This document shows, one piece after another, positions 1-8,849 of a DNA stretch of 51,423 nucleotides. The stretch comes from Acetobacter conturbans (lineage in GTDB: Bacteria > Pseudomonadota > Alphaproteobacteria > Acetobacterales > Acetobacteraceae). The position numbers and the translations under genes are program-made. The DNA is taken from assembly GCF_011516755.1 (NCBI RefSeq), contig NZ_WOSY01000017.1:1-51423 (forward strand). The letters run 5' to 3'. Under the pieces are notes generated by a model that had not been told where the DNA came from, did not search any database, and saw only the letters and a program-made list of their open reading frames with translations. Numbering within the stretch: the stretch's first letter is position 1; every line of letters begins with the position of its first letter.

Positions 1-96
1 AAACCCAAAAACTAAACCATCCCAAAACCAACAGAAAATCCCGGAAAACCAACAAAAAATCACGCAAAAACAATGACAAAAATATACACAGAAATC
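1..96. other. A/C-skewed non-coding tail downstream of the efflux gene
   Basis: About 96 bases with a striking composition: mostly A and C with very few G and T, so the complementary strand (the sense strand of the efflux gene ending here) is T/G-rich. I see no gene, hairpin or terminator in it. It is the 3' flank of the outer-membrane efflux lipoprotein gene and continues beyond the window. Confidence 0.5.
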
Positions 97-1593
97 CTAG
101 AAAACCGATTCCCAACCGCCGCCCAGAGCAGCATAGAGTCGCACCACATCCACCGATTCCTGCTCAACCTGCGCGGTCAGGCTCTGTTCGCTCTGAAAAA
201 GCCGCCGCTCCGCATCCAGCACACGCAGGAAACTATCGAGGCCATGCCGATAGCGCTCAAGCGCCAGATCATAGGCGCGCTGATCCGCGACTTTCTTCGC
301 CTCGAGCTCGTCCTTGCGCTGCCCGTCCTTCGTGAAGGACGTCAGCGCATCATCCACGTCTTTCCAGGCAGACAGAACCGTCTTGCGATACTGGATCGCG
401 GCTCCCTTCTGGCTGGCCTTCTTCAGTTCAAGCTGACCTGAAAGACGCCCACCCTGAAAAATCGGAAGCGTGATGGTTGGTCCCACATTCCACGCCCGGG
501 CGCTCCAAAATCCCAGATCCCGGAAAGAGAACGACTGCATCCCGAAGCTCGCGTCGATCGTAACGCGGGGATAGAAATCGGCAATCGCCTGCCCCACCTC
601 CGCCGTCGCAGCATGCAGCTCATCGCTTGCCGCCCGGATATCAGGACGACGCTCCGCCAGTTCAGACGGAAGCCCCACGGGCACACGCGGCGGAACGGGC
701 TGGAGCCCTGTTGTCGGAGCGGAGAGCTCCGCATCCAGACTGCCGGGGGGGGATCCCATCAACAGACTGACCGCATTGATCTCCAGCTTGGCTTCCTGCT
801 CCATCTGCGGGATCTGCGCCTGAATGGCGTCCAGTTCGGAGCGGGCCTCTTCCTGATCCAGTTCGCTGACAAGACCATGCTGGTATCGCGATGAACTCAG
901 GTCGAGGACATGCTGGGCATCGTCCCGATTGCGCTTCAGAATATCGAGCTGCTGCTGCGTCCCCCGCAGGGTCATGTAATCGCGCGCCAGATCGGCTTCG
1001 CGCGCGATCAGCAGTGAACGGCGCTGCTCGGTGCTTTCATTGAGATAAGCCTGTGCCGCCTCATACTGGCGACGAACCCGCCCCCAGAGATCCACCTCCC
1101 ATGTCGCGTCCACACCATCGCGCCAGCGATCAAGCAACGGAATGGTGGCATTACTGCTTCCGTCCAGAAGCTGCGCTATCCCCCCGCCGGTGCTCTGACC
1201 GATATGAGAGATAATTGTTCGAAGGCTCTGGGAGCTATACTGGGCGCGAGCATAGGAGCCTGATGCACTCAGGGCAGGAAAACGCTCCGCACCGGCCAGA
1301 ACAAGCTGAGCCCGGCTCTCGGCAAGCTGCGCCGTTCCGCGCTGCACATCGAGGTTCTGGGTCGCCACCCGCTTTTCCAGCGAGGTCAGCTCAGGATCGT
1401 GGAAAACATTCCACCAGTTTACGTCCGGCGCATCCGGCACCGTCACGCTTCCGTTGCTTCCCGCCTGCGCGACCTTCCATTCAGGAGGGGTCCATGTTTG
1501 CGGCTTCTGATAGTTCGGGCCCACCGCGCAGCCTGACAACAAAATAGCAAGGGCGGGCAGGACCCGCTTTGATTTAGCTGCGCCCACCAACAT
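97..1593 (-). CDS. Outer-membrane efflux lipoprotein, NodT/OprM type
   Basis: 498-residue outer-membrane channel of a tripartite (RND or similar) efflux pump. The N-terminus is a lipoprotein signal with lipobox LLSGC, acylated Cys22, followed by AVGPNYQKP, the usual start of mature NodT-family factors. Two outer-membrane-efflux repeats follow, with family marks such as LPSELAERRPDIRAA and helical segments rich in Ala, Gln and Arg. Length is normal for the family. The ATG is preceded by AAGGAAG. It is transcribed away from a TetR regulator across a shared operator, so drug- or metabolite-inducible expression is likely. The membrane-fusion and pump genes are not in the window and would have to lie to the left or elsewhere. 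Confidence 0.9.
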   Translation of the reverse strand: MLVGAAKSKRVLPALAILLSGCAVGPNYQKPQTWTPPEWKVAQAGSNGSVTVPDAPDVNWWNVFHDPELTSLEKRVATQNLDVQRGTAQLAESRAQLVLAGAERFPALSASGSYARAQYSSQSLRTIISHIGQSTGGGIAQLLDGSSNATIPLLDRWRDGVDATWEVDLWGRVRRQYEAAQAYLNESTEQRRSLLIAREADLARDYMTLRGTQQQLDILKRNRDDAQHVLDLSSSRYQHGLVSELDQEEARSELDAIQAQIPQMEQEAKLEINAVSLLMGSPPGSLDAELSAPTTGLQPVPPRVPVGLPSELAERRPDIRAASDELHAATAEVGQAIADFYPRVTIDASFGMQSFSFRDLGFWSARAWNVGPTITLPIFQGGRLSGQLELKKASQKGAAIQYRKTVLSAWKDVDDALTSFTKDGQRKDELEAKKVADQRAYDLALERYRHGLDSFLRVLDAERRLFQSEQSLTAQVEQESVDVVRLYAALGGGWESVF

Positions 1594-1730
1594 TCGACTT
1601 CCTTACTCCCGCACGCTTTTACCTGCCGTCACGACCGCTCCATCCGTCCGCAAGGCAGACCAGCGCATCCTTTCGACATCATGCTCTTCACGCGCCGTGG
1701 CCTCTTTGATTTAAGGCACGATTCTTGACG

Positions 1731-1751
1731 CTGACCGACCAGTTCGGTCAG
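1731..1751. promoter_or_regulatory. TetR-type palindromic operator
   Basis: Perfect inverted repeat with 8-bp arms CTGACCGA and TCGGTCAG separated by CCAGT. It sits between the divergent efflux lipoprotein and TetR genes, directly after a TTGACG (1725-1730) that could be the -35 box of the regulator. Size and sequence resemble the operators of AcrR/TetR repressors, so it probably serves the adjacent regulator and controls both directions. Confidence 0.75.
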
Positions 1752-1818
1752 CATGCAGCCTATCGGCTTTCCCTCAGCCGTCAATCGCACCAGTGCCGCG
1801 CCGAATGAACAGGACACC

Positions 1819-2457
1819 ATGGACCACAAGGACGCCTCCCTTCCCTGCTCCCACCCCGAAGGCTCAAACGCCAAACGGGAACAGATTCTTCTGGGGGCCG
1901 GAGCAGTCTTTGCTGAATGTGGCTATGAAGGCGCCAGCATGTCGGTCATCGCCCGTCGCGCCGGGGTTTCGAAGGGCACTCTTTACAATTATTTCGCCAG
2001 CAAGGCAGATCTCTTTACCGCCTTCGTGAAGCAGAAGACCGAACGGGAACTCCCGCAGACCTTCCAGCAGGTGAACGCCGATCTTTCTCCAGAGGACACC
2101 CTGCGCGGCCTCGCCAGATCGATCATCGCGCTCATCACCTCTCCCATGGCGCTGATGCTTTACCGCATCATCATCGCCGAGGCCGAGCACTTCCCTCATC
2201 TCGCAAAGATTTTCTGGGAGCATGCTCCCTCCGTGTGCATCGACACACTGGCGCGCTGGCTCGCGGAACGGACCGAAAAGGGGGAACTGAATGTTCCTGA
2301 TCCGGTTTTTGCAGCCGAACAGTTCTATGCGCTGTGCCAGACACGGCTCGTGACGCGCCGCCGGTTTCGTATTCCCGTCTCCATGACGGAAGCCGATATA
2401 GAGCAGATCGCCGATGCGACGGCTGCCATGTTCCTTGCCGTTTATCGTGCGAGCTGA
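1819..2457 (+). CDS. TetR/AcrR-family transcriptional regulator
   Basis: About 212-residue repressor. The N-terminal DNA-binding domain is clear: AKREQILLGAGAVFAECGYE, then the helix-turn-helix around RRAGVSKGTLYNYFASKADL, a textbook TetR signature. The rest is an all-helical ligand/dimer domain with a TetR_C-like end. I start at the ATG at 1819, preceded by AGGA. An in-frame ATG at 1753 would add 22 residues but lies directly against the operator at 1731-1751 and within the likely core promoter, so it is improbable. Divergent from the efflux lipoprotein, it is the likely repressor of that gene and of itself. Confidence 0.88.
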   Translation: MDHKDASLPCSHPEGSNAKREQILLGAGAVFAECGYEGASMSVIARRAGVSKGTLYNYFASKADLFTAFVKQKTERELPQTFQQVNADLSPEDTLRGLARSIIALITSPMALMLYRIIIAEAEHFPHLAKIFWEHAPSVCIDTLARWLAERTEKGELNVPDPVFAAEQFYALCQTRLVTRRRFRIPVSMTEADIEQIADATAAMFLAVYRAS

Positions 2458-2623
2458 AATTTACGTAACGTCCCTTTTTCCATGAACCCGTCGTTCCTCC
2501 ACCCGTTGGGGATTGCATACAGACAAGCGGATATGACCCTCCACCATCGGCTTTCATGAAAAGCATGCTTCGGTGGAAGGGACAGTATCCGGGTCAGCAT
2601 CCCAGACTGCAAAGGAGACTGTC

Positions 2624-3010
2624 ATGGCCGACAGAATGGACGACAACCTTCCCGGTGCAATGAATTCCGCTGTGGATTTCCTCACCCGTGCTCATAAGGA
2701 TAACTCAGGGCTGGCGACGGCTGTGGGCGAATATATGGGGAAAGACGGATCACCCGGCATCCCGGTGGTCCGGCAACGGGCTCGCGAAGCCGGACTGGAC
2801 GGGCTCCTCCAGAGCTGGCGCGACAAGATCGTGAAAGAGCCGGCGCGTGACGAAGACGTCAGGATTTTGATCCCCGAAGAGCAGATCAAGGTGTTTGGCA
2901 GGGCCACAGGTCTTTCCGACCCGGCTGTTGTCTCCGGTCTGGCGGAAGTCATTCCCGGCATCGTGTATCGCAATGCACAGCGCGAACATAGAACGCCGAA
3001 GGCGATGTGA
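2624..3010 (+). CDS. YidB-like (DUF937) protein
   Basis: 128-residue small protein of the YidB/DUF937 type: an N-terminal helix (LPGAMNSAVDFLTRA), a SPGIPVVRQRAREAGLDGLL segment ending in SW, and a C-terminal part (LIPEEQIKVFGRATGLSD) with VVSGLAEVIPGIV, matching the family's pattern of a short glycine-containing segment followed by a helical domain with a conserved Pro near the end. Its molecular role is unknown. The start is the ATG at 2624 after a strong AAAGGAGA site; an upstream in-frame start at 2573 lacks one. It is a single-gene unit, closed by a strong terminator at 3051-3080. Confidence 0.75.
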   Translation: MADRMDDNLPGAMNSAVDFLTRAHKDNSGLATAVGEYMGKDGSPGIPVVRQRAREAGLDGLLQSWRDKIVKEPARDEDVRILIPEEQIKVFGRATGLSDPAVVSGLAEVIPGIVYRNAQREHRTPKAM

Positions 3011-3050
3011 TGAACCGCCTGTCCTGAGACAACAGCCTCAGGGAACCGGC

Positions 3051-3080
3051 AAAAAGGGGCGGATATTTCCGCCCCTTTTT
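3051..3080. terminator. Bidirectional rho-independent terminator
   Basis: Near-perfect hairpin: AAAAAGGGGCGGA (3051-3063) pairs with TCCGCCCCTTTTT (3068-3080) around a 4-base loop. T-runs follow on both strands, so it can end the YidB-like gene from the left and the aldo/keto reductase gene from the right. Confidence 0.92.
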
Positions 3081-3118
3081 GTATGGACACGAGGACAAAG
3101 GAGAGAAAAGTCTCTCCA

Positions 3119-3973
3119 TCAGATCACTTCCAGCGGAACAGAACTTGTAGGCGGGGTAAAAGCCCTGTCGAGCGCGGCAAGGTTCTCTTTCGTCAGGCTG
3201 ATTTCACGCGCGGCAGAATTCTCATGAAGATGTTTCACGGAACCCGCTTTCGGAATCGCAATGAGGGAAGGCTGCCGCAACACCCATGCCAGGGCGATTT
3301 GGGCAGGCGTCGCCCGGCCGAGGCTCGTTTCATGTTCGGCGGCAATATCCGCGAGGGTCTGATTGTGCAGCATCCCTCCGCCCTGCCCAAGCGGTGAGTA
3401 GGCAATCGTCACCACCTTGCGCTTGCGGTCTTCGCCCAGCAGGTCGAATTCAATACCACGATGATCCAGACTGTAGAGAACCTGATTGGCGACACAGGAA
3501 GTGCCTGTCGAAAGCCGGTCAAGCTCCTTCATGCTGTTGACGTCGAAATTCGACACGCCCCAGCCTCCGATGACGCCTTCCTCCAGAAGCCTTTCGAAAG
3601 CTTCAACAGTTTCCTCAAGGGGAACATTGCCGCGCCAGTGCAGAAGGTAGAGATCGAGACGATCCGTGCCGAGACGTTTCAGTGACGTCTTGCAGCTTTT
3701 CATGACGCCATCGCGGGAGGCGTTGGACGGCAGAACCTTGGTGATGAGAAAGACCTCATCCCGCCGTCCCTTGATCGCTTCTCCCACGACATTCTCGGAG
3801 CGCCCGCTGCCATACATCTCGGCCGTGTCAATGACCCGCAATCCGAGATCCAGCCCTGTTCTCAGACTCGTCACCTCATCGCTGCGCAGCGAGGCGTTGT
3901 CCCCCATGTTCCACGTCCCCATGCCGAGAGGCGGAACGTCAATCCCATTCTTGAGCTTCACCATGCGTGTCAC
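3119..3973 (-). CDS. Aldo/keto reductase
   Basis: 284-residue NAD(P)H-dependent oxidoreductase of the aldo/keto reductase superfamily, reducing aldehydes or ketones in the cytosol on a TIM barrel. The catalytic tetrad is visible: Asp49 (VIDTAEMYG), Tyr54, Lys79 (LITKV) and His112 (LYLLHW). The cofactor region is seen in IAYSPLGQGG and in AIPKAGSVKHLHEN near the C-terminus. Length is typical for a short AKR. It stands alone, convergent with the YidB-like gene across a shared terminator. The substrate cannot be told from the sequence; 2,5-diketogluconate and methylglyoxal reductases fall in this broad group. Confidence 0.88.
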   Translation of the reverse strand: MTRMVKLKNGIDVPPLGMGTWNMGDNASLRSDEVTSLRTGLDLGLRVIDTAEMYGSGRSENVVGEAIKGRRDEVFLITKVLPSNASRDGVMKSCKTSLKRLGTDRLDLYLLHWRGNVPLEETVEAFERLLEEGVIGGWGVSNFDVNSMKELDRLSTGTSCVANQVLYSLDHRGIEFDLLGEDRKRKVVTIAYSPLGQGGGMLHNQTLADIAAEHETSLGRATPAQIALAWVLRQPSLIAIPKAGSVKHLHENSAAREISLTKENLAALDRAFTPPTSSVPLEVI

Positions 3974-4194
3974 GACGCACTCTCCTTTGTGGAAATGACC
4001 TGCGACATTCAGGAACGATCATGATGCAATTCCGATGTCACCGCAGCCGGCAAACAGCCGGTTGCATCTGTTCGGTAACAACGCATGACAAGGCAAAACG
4101 ATCCATTGCCAGGCGTCGGACCCACGCTGGCGTCACACGGATGCTTACTTACACATATTTTCCTGCGGGAACTGGACCGACCTGAAGCAGCCTC

Positions 4195-4641
4195 TCAGCG
4201 CGCCCGCGTCCAGCCCTTTGCTTCCTGTCGCCAGTAAGCCAGCGTGTGCCCGGCATCACGCAGCGCCACCCAGCGCACACGCGCCGCCGCGACAGCCGCC
4301 TCGTCCTGCCCGTCGAACAGATCGAACACCCGCTCGAACGGCTCTACCGGAAGCGCGTCGCCAATACCGGTGAGAAAGAGGAAACTCGCCCCGTTCGGCA
4401 CATCGTCAGCAGCCGTGATCCAGATCGGCTGCCGTTCAGGATATTTCCCGCCCGTCGCCGCATGTGGCAGCCAGACGGGCTCGGACACTTTCCACAGAGC
4501 TTCGTCAAGAACAGCCACCGCCTTGGGATCACCGCAGCGAATGACTGCCCTTTTACCCGCATCGAGCGTCTTGCCGAGCAGCACCGGCAGCGCTTCGTGC
4601 GCGCCGGTGCGTGTCAGATGATAGAAGCCGATTTCGGCCAC
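4195..4641 (-). CDS. holC: DNA polymerase III subunit chi
   Basis: 148-residue accessory subunit of the clamp-loader side of DNA polymerase III, which links the replisome to single-strand-binding protein. The N-terminus MAEIGFYHLTRTG is the standard HolC opening, followed by AHEALPVLLGKTLDAGKRA, LDEALW and PIWITAADD, and the C-terminal helix RDAGHTLAYWRQEAKGW typical of the alphaproteobacterial chi. It lies 8 bases downstream of pepA on the same strand, a conserved pairing in this class. Expression is presumably from the pepA promoter. The next 220 bases to the left contain no gene. Confidence 0.9.
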   Translation of the reverse strand: MAEIGFYHLTRTGAHEALPVLLGKTLDAGKRAVIRCGDPKAVAVLDEALWKVSEPVWLPHAATGGKYPERQPIWITAADDVPNGASFLFLTGIGDALPVEPFERVFDLFDGQDEAAVAAARVRWVALRDAGHTLAYWRQEAKGWTRAR

Positions 4642-4649
4642 GTGGTCCG

Positions 4650-6116
4650 TCAGCCCTCGAACTGGCGCACGAACCGGTCAAGCAGACGCACGCCGAAGCC
4701 CGAAGCCCCTTTCGGAGAGCCAGACTTCGCCTTTGTTGCCCAGGCCACACCCGCGATATCGAGATGCGCCCACGGTGTTTCACCCACAAAGCGCTTGAGG
4801 AACTGTGCCGCCGTGATGGAACCGCCTGCCCTGCCACCACCGATGTTCTTCATGTCGGCAATGTCGGACTTGAGCTGCTTGTCGTATTCCTCGCCCATCG
4901 GCATCCGCCACAGCTTCTCCTGGGTCACAGTGCCGGCTTCTGTCAGCTTTGCGGAGAGTGTGTCATCGTTCGAGAACAGTCCGGCATACTCATTCCCGAG
5001 GCCGACGATGATCGCACCGGTCAGCGTGGCCAGATCGACCATGTAGCGCGGCGCGAAGGTCTCGCGGGCATACCAGAGCACATCGGCCAGAACGAGACGG
5101 CCTTCGGCGTCCGTGTTCAGCACCTCGATGGTCTGACCAGAGGCGCTGCGGACCACGTCGCCGGGGCGCTGCGCGTTGCCGGACACCATGTTTTCAACAA
5201 TGCCGATCAGACCGACCGCGTTCACTTTTGCCTTACGACCGGCAAGGGCTGCCATCAGACCGGTGACAACGCCTGCACCAGCCATGTCCCACTTCATGTC
5301 TTCCATGCCAGCGGCAGGCTTGATGGAAATGCCGCCGGAATCGAACGTCACGCCCTTGCCGACAAATGCCAGCGGAGCGGAGTCATCGCCTGCACCGTTC
5401 CAGCGCATCACGACCATGCGGGGTTCGTTGGAGCTCCCCTGTGCCACGCCGAGCAGAGCGCCGAACTTCAGCTTTTCAAGAGCGGGAAGATCAAACACCT
5501 CGACTTCGAGGCCCAGTGATTTCAGCTCCTCGGTGCGCTTCGCGAACTCGACCGGCGTCAGGATATTGGCCGGTTCGCTGACAAGATCGCGTGTCAGGGT
5601 CACGCCCTTCGCCACGGCTTCCCAGCCAGCCCATGCTGCCTTCGCACCCGCTGCGTCCTTCGTGAGAATGGCGAGCGAAGCCAGCTTCGGCTTGTCGTCC
5701 TTCTTCTCCGTCGTGCGATAACGATCGAAGCGGTAAAGGCCGAGTGACGCGCCAAGCCCGGCATGGACGGCCAGTTTCGGGTCGAACGCCGCCGTGGAGA
5801 TCGCGCCCTGCGCGTGCATGGCCAGCGCCTGCGCCGCCGTGCCACCAGCCTGCTCGGCCGATGTTTCGGTCACGTCCGCCTTGTCACCCAGTCCCACGAG
5901 AACAACTCGCTCCAGACTGGCGCCCGGGGCGAGCACCACACAGGTCGCGCCGCGTTTAAAGGTAAAGGACGCCGCTTCTGCCGCACGGGTCAGGGCACCG
6001 CCGGTGGCCTTATCAACGGTGGTGAAGAAGCCCGACCGCGCCGCATCGGCGAATTCCGGGAGCGCCAGTGCACCGCCGGCGGGGAGAGCGAGGTCGGAGA
6101 AGCTGATCTCTGTCAC
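4650..6116 (-). CDS. pepA: Leucyl aminopeptidase, M17 family
   Basis: 488-residue cytosolic aminopeptidase that removes N-terminal residues from peptides, normally as a hexamer with two metal ions per active site. The catalytic domain shows VGKGVTFDSGGISIKPA, MKWDMAGAG and the metal-binding signature NTDAEGRLVLAD. I choose the GTG at 6116 (preceded by AAGGAAAAGG; protein begins VTEISFSDLALP) because it gives the usual length. The reading frame stays open to 6317, but those 67 extra residues are Arg/Ser-rich, unlike any PepA. holC follows immediately in the same operon; cysQ is divergent. Confidence 0.92.
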   Translation of the reverse strand: MTEISFSDLALPAGGALALPEFADAARSGFFTTVDKATGGALTRAAEAASFTFKRGATCVVLAPGASLERVVLVGLGDKADVTETSAEQAGGTAAQALAMHAQGAISTAAFDPKLAVHAGLGASLGLYRFDRYRTTEKKDDKPKLASLAILTKDAAGAKAAWAGWEAVAKGVTLTRDLVSEPANILTPVEFAKRTEELKSLGLEVEVFDLPALEKLKFGALLGVAQGSSNEPRMVVMRWNGAGDDSAPLAFVGKGVTFDSGGISIKPAAGMEDMKWDMAGAGVVTGLMAALAGRKAKVNAVGLIGIVENMVSGNAQRPGDVVRSASGQTIEVLNTDAEGRLVLADVLWYARETFAPRYMVDLATLTGAIIVGLGNEYAGLFSNDDTLSAKLTEAGTVTQEKLWRMPMGEEYDKQLKSDIADMKNIGGGRAGGSITAAQFLKRFVGETPWAHLDIAGVAWATKAKSGSPKGASGFGVRLLDRFVRQFEG

Positions 6117-6398
6117 GTTGACGCCTTTTCCTTGTCTGACAGGCGCGACGGCGAACCGCTTCCGCTGCCGTGCCCCGAGCTGTCCGGCTACAGAAGTAGC
6201 GGACGGGGGGAGAGATTGGCAACGGGCGAATGCCCGAGCCCTGAACGCAAAAATGGTGCTGACAGGCGTGAAGCGCAACCGGGGCACTGTGTTCGTGTGA
6301 CCACCTGAAAACGGCAACCTGCGTGCATGGCGGATGGGAGGGGCTGTCCCGACAGATAATCAATTGCGCCTTTACTCTTGTGGAGTAAGAGATAAGGC

Positions 6399-7190
6399 AT
6401 GACGATCCATCCTGCTCCGCACTCCGACGCCGAACTCCTTGCCCTTGCCCTGCGTCTTGCGCGCGAGGCGAGTGACATCATCAACGCCATCCGCGCGAAG
6501 GGGTTCGTGACCACCACGAAATCCGATCGCTCGCCGGTGACGGAGGCCGATCAGGCGGCGGAAATCCATATCCTGACCGGCCTGCGGGGCGCTGTGCCGC
6601 ATATTCCGGTCATTGCGGAGGAAGAAGTCGCCGCAGGGATCCGTATAGAAGGCGGCGCGGAATACTGGCTCGTCGATCCGCTGGACGGCACGCGCGAATT
6701 CGCGGCGGGACGCGATGATTTCACCGTGAATATCGGTCTGGTGCGCGGGGACCGGGCGGTTCTTGGCGCAATGGCGCTCCCCGCCTACGGCCAGTTCTAT
6801 GCAGGTGGTGAAGGGCTGGGCGCGATCCGTTACGATGCGGACGGTGAGCATGCGATCCATGTGCGCAAGGCTCCGAAAGACGGCATTGCGGTTCTCGCTT
6901 CGCGCCATCACGGGGACGATCCGGCACTGGCCAAATTTCTCGATGGACGTCCCATCGCCTCCCTCGGCAATATCGGTTCGGCCGTGAAATTCGTACGCGT
7001 GGCGGAAGGCGTGGCCGATCTCTACCCTCGCCTTGGCCCGACTATGGAGTGGGACACCGCCGCCCCGCAGGCGATTGTCGAGGCTGCGGGCGGTCAGATC
7101 ACGCTGCTCGATGGTAGTGGCCCTCTCCGTTACAGCAAATCAGGCTGGAAAAACCCCTTCTTTGTCTGCACCGGCAACTTTGGCGACTGA
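6399..7190 (+). CDS. cysQ: 3'(2'),5'-bisphosphate nucleotidase CysQ
   Basis: 263-residue Mg-dependent phosphatase of the inositol-monophosphatase fold that removes the 3'-phosphate of PAP/PAPS, the by-product of sulfate assimilation. Metal-ligand motifs are visible: VTEAD (47-51), the acidic EEE around 74-76, DPLDGT (93-98) and the distal EWDTAAPQAI. The order and length match CysQ rather than SuhB, which is present separately at 34.3 kb. The ATG is preceded by GGAG and AAGG. The next gene, sua5, follows after 88 bases. Confidence 0.92.
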   Translation: MTIHPAPHSDAELLALALRLAREASDIINAIRAKGFVTTTKSDRSPVTEADQAAEIHILTGLRGAVPHIPVIAEEEVAAGIRIEGGAEYWLVDPLDGTREFAAGRDDFTVNIGLVRGDRAVLGAMALPAYGQFYAGGEGLGAIRYDADGEHAIHVRKAPKDGIAVLASRHHGDDPALAKFLDGRPIASLGNIGSAVKFVRVAEGVADLYPRLGPTMEWDTAAPQAIVEAAGGQITLLDGSGPLRYSKSGWKNPFFVCTGNFGD

Positions 7191-7278
7191 CAGCGTCGCA
7201 CGAGATAAAGTGCGACAAATCCAAACTGGCTGGGTGGCGCAGTTCCGTGATAAGCGGGCTGACTCACCGGGGTGTTGC

Positions 7279-8286
7279 ATGACCGATCGCCTATTACCTG
7301 ACGCCGAGGGCCTGTCCCGTGCCGCAGATCTGCTGCGCGCCGGTCGTCTCGTCGCGTTCGGAACGGAGACGGTGTACGGCCTCGGGGCTGATGCTACGGA
7401 CCCGATGGCCGTCGCACGCATTTTCGAAGCCAAGAACCGCCCGCACTTCAATCCTCTCATCAGCCATTTCGCCAGTGCCGATGCAGCTTTCCGGCATGTG
7501 GTGGAAACCCCTCAGGCCCGCCTTCTGGCGGATCGGTTCTGGCCCGGCCCTCTGACGCTGGTGCTGCCTCGCCGTGCGGATGGGGCGATCTGCGACCTGA
7601 CTGCTGCCGGATTGCAGACTGCCGCCGTGCGTGTTCCGGCGCAGGACATGGCGCTGGCACTCCTACGGGCCGTAAACCGCCCGGTGGCCGCCCCCTCCGC
7701 CAATCCCTCCGGCGGAGTCAGTCCATCCGATGCCGACCATGTCATGGACGGGCTGAATGGACGCATCGACGCAATTCTGGATACCGGTCCGTGTGCGGTG
7801 GGCGTGGAAAGCACCATTCTCGATCTTTCCGGTGACACACCGCGCCTGCTGCGCCCCGGGGGTGTGACGGCTGAAGAGATCGAAGCGGTGATCGGGTCTG
7901 TCATCCGTCCCGTTCCCGGCACACAGCCAGATCCCGCCGACGCCCCCATTATCGCTCCGGGGATGCTGACATCCCACTACGCTCCCGGTCTGCCGGTCCG
8001 GCTCGACGCCCGTTCGGTAGAGCCGGACGAGGCGCTTCTCGCTTTCGGCGAGCCGCTTCCTGGCGCGAAGGTGATGTGGAACCTTAGCGAAAGCGGGCGT
8101 CTGGACGAGGCTGCGTCTCGTCTGTTCGCCGGATTGCGCTATCTCGACCGCGAAGGAACCCGCATGGGCTGCCAGCGTATCGCCGTTCAGCCGGTTCCCG
8201 GCGAAGGGCTTGGACTTGCCATTCGTGACCGGCTCGGCAGGGCAGCCGCTCCGCGTCCTGCCTTACAGGAGCGTGACGTCGCATGA
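7279..8286 (+). CDS. tsaC: L-threonylcarbamoyladenylate synthase, Sua5 type
   Basis: 335-residue enzyme that makes threonylcarbamoyl-AMP from threonine, bicarbonate and ATP, the first step of tRNA t6A37 modification. The N-terminal YrdC domain has VAFGTETVYGLGADATD, AKNRPHFNPL, FWPGPLTLVLPR and the nucleotide-binding APSANPSGG. A C-terminal Sua5 domain follows a linker and the APGMLTSHYAPG segment, so this is the long Sua5 form rather than the short TsaC. The start is the ATG at 7279 after GGGGTG; the open frame begins earlier (7033) inside cysQ, which is not real coding. Its last four bases overlap the start of the next gene (ATGA), implying translational coupling. Confidence 0.93.
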   Translation: MTDRLLPDAEGLSRAADLLRAGRLVAFGTETVYGLGADATDPMAVARIFEAKNRPHFNPLISHFASADAAFRHVVETPQARLLADRFWPGPLTLVLPRRADGAICDLTAAGLQTAAVRVPAQDMALALLRAVNRPVAAPSANPSGGVSPSDADHVMDGLNGRIDAILDTGPCAVGVESTILDLSGDTPRLLRPGGVTAEEIEAVIGSVIRPVPGTQPDPADAPIIAPGMLTSHYAPGLPVRLDARSVEPDEALLAFGEPLPGAKVMWNLSESGRLDEAASRLFAGLRYLDREGTRMGCQRIAVQPVPGEGLGLAIRDRLGRAAAPRPALQERDVA

Positions 8287-8822
8287 GCGACACTTTCGAC
8301 CCCAAGGAACTGAAGGTTCTCTCCGATATTCTGGCGCTTGTGCTTGAAGATCAGCCCGGCCAGTCGGAGACCGCGCTGGCCGCCATTCGTGCGCGGGCGC
8401 TGCGCAACAAGGTCACCGGCGGTGCCCTGAAAAACCTGTTCACGTCCATCGCGCCCAATCCGCCGAAACGGGCTGCCACCACCGGCACCCGTGCCCGGAC
8501 GAGCAAAACTCCTTCCGCCGATATCCAGATCGAACGCCAGCGGGTCCGTGATCTCTCGGAAAACCTGAACCGTCTGGACATGGAACTGCGCAGCGTGCGG
8601 GCGTCCAATGCCTCCCTGAAGGCCGAGCTGTTCCTCACCCAGCAGGCCCGGGCGGAGACACAGAGCCGGCTCGTCGCCGCGCAGTCCTCATCCCATCCGC
8701 GTTTCGGTCTGATCGGGATCGCTTTCATCGTCGGCTGCATTGCCGGGGTCGCGGGAACCGAACTGTTCCACTCGCTCATGCCCACGCCACATCACGTGCC
8801 GAACGCTGTTTACCTCCACTAA
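8283..8822 (+). CDS. Unknown coiled-coil protein with C-terminal membrane helix
   Basis: 179-residue protein that I do not recognise. It has three parts: an N-terminal helical domain of about 60 residues (PKELKVLSDILALVL onward), a basic Thr/Arg-rich linker (70-85), a coiled coil at about 85-135 (IERQRVRDLSENLNRLDMEL), and one hydrophobic helix near 146-165 (GLIGIAFIVGCIAGVAGTEL) followed by a short tail. It looks like a tail-anchored inner-membrane protein with a cytoplasmic coiled coil. The start codon overlaps the sua5 stop, so it is co-translated with that gene. Function is unknown. Confidence 0.75.
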   Translation: MSDTFDPKELKVLSDILALVLEDQPGQSETALAAIRARALRNKVTGGALKNLFTSIAPNPPKRAATTGTRARTSKTPSADIQIERQRVRDLSENLNRLDMELRSVRASNASLKAELFLTQQARAETQSRLVAAQSSSHPRFGLIGIAFIVGCIAGVAGTELFHSLMPTPHHVPNAVYLH

Positions 8823-8849
8823 TTCCAAAGCTTATCCGGACAAACGCCT

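Noticed and set aside
4023..4068. Nested inverted repeats GATGCAA/TTGCATC and GCCGG/CCGGC between the aldo/keto reductase gene and holC
   Set aside because: Short arms, large loop and no T-run; insufficient for a terminator or operator call.
6117..6317. N-terminal extension of pepA
   Set aside because: The extra 67 residues are Arg/Ser-rich and unlike the family, and a GTG with a ribosome site at 6116 gives the standard length.
7033..7278. Upstream extension of sua5 into cysQ
   Set aside because: It overlaps the cysQ coding region; the Sua5 N-terminus matches the ATG at 7279.
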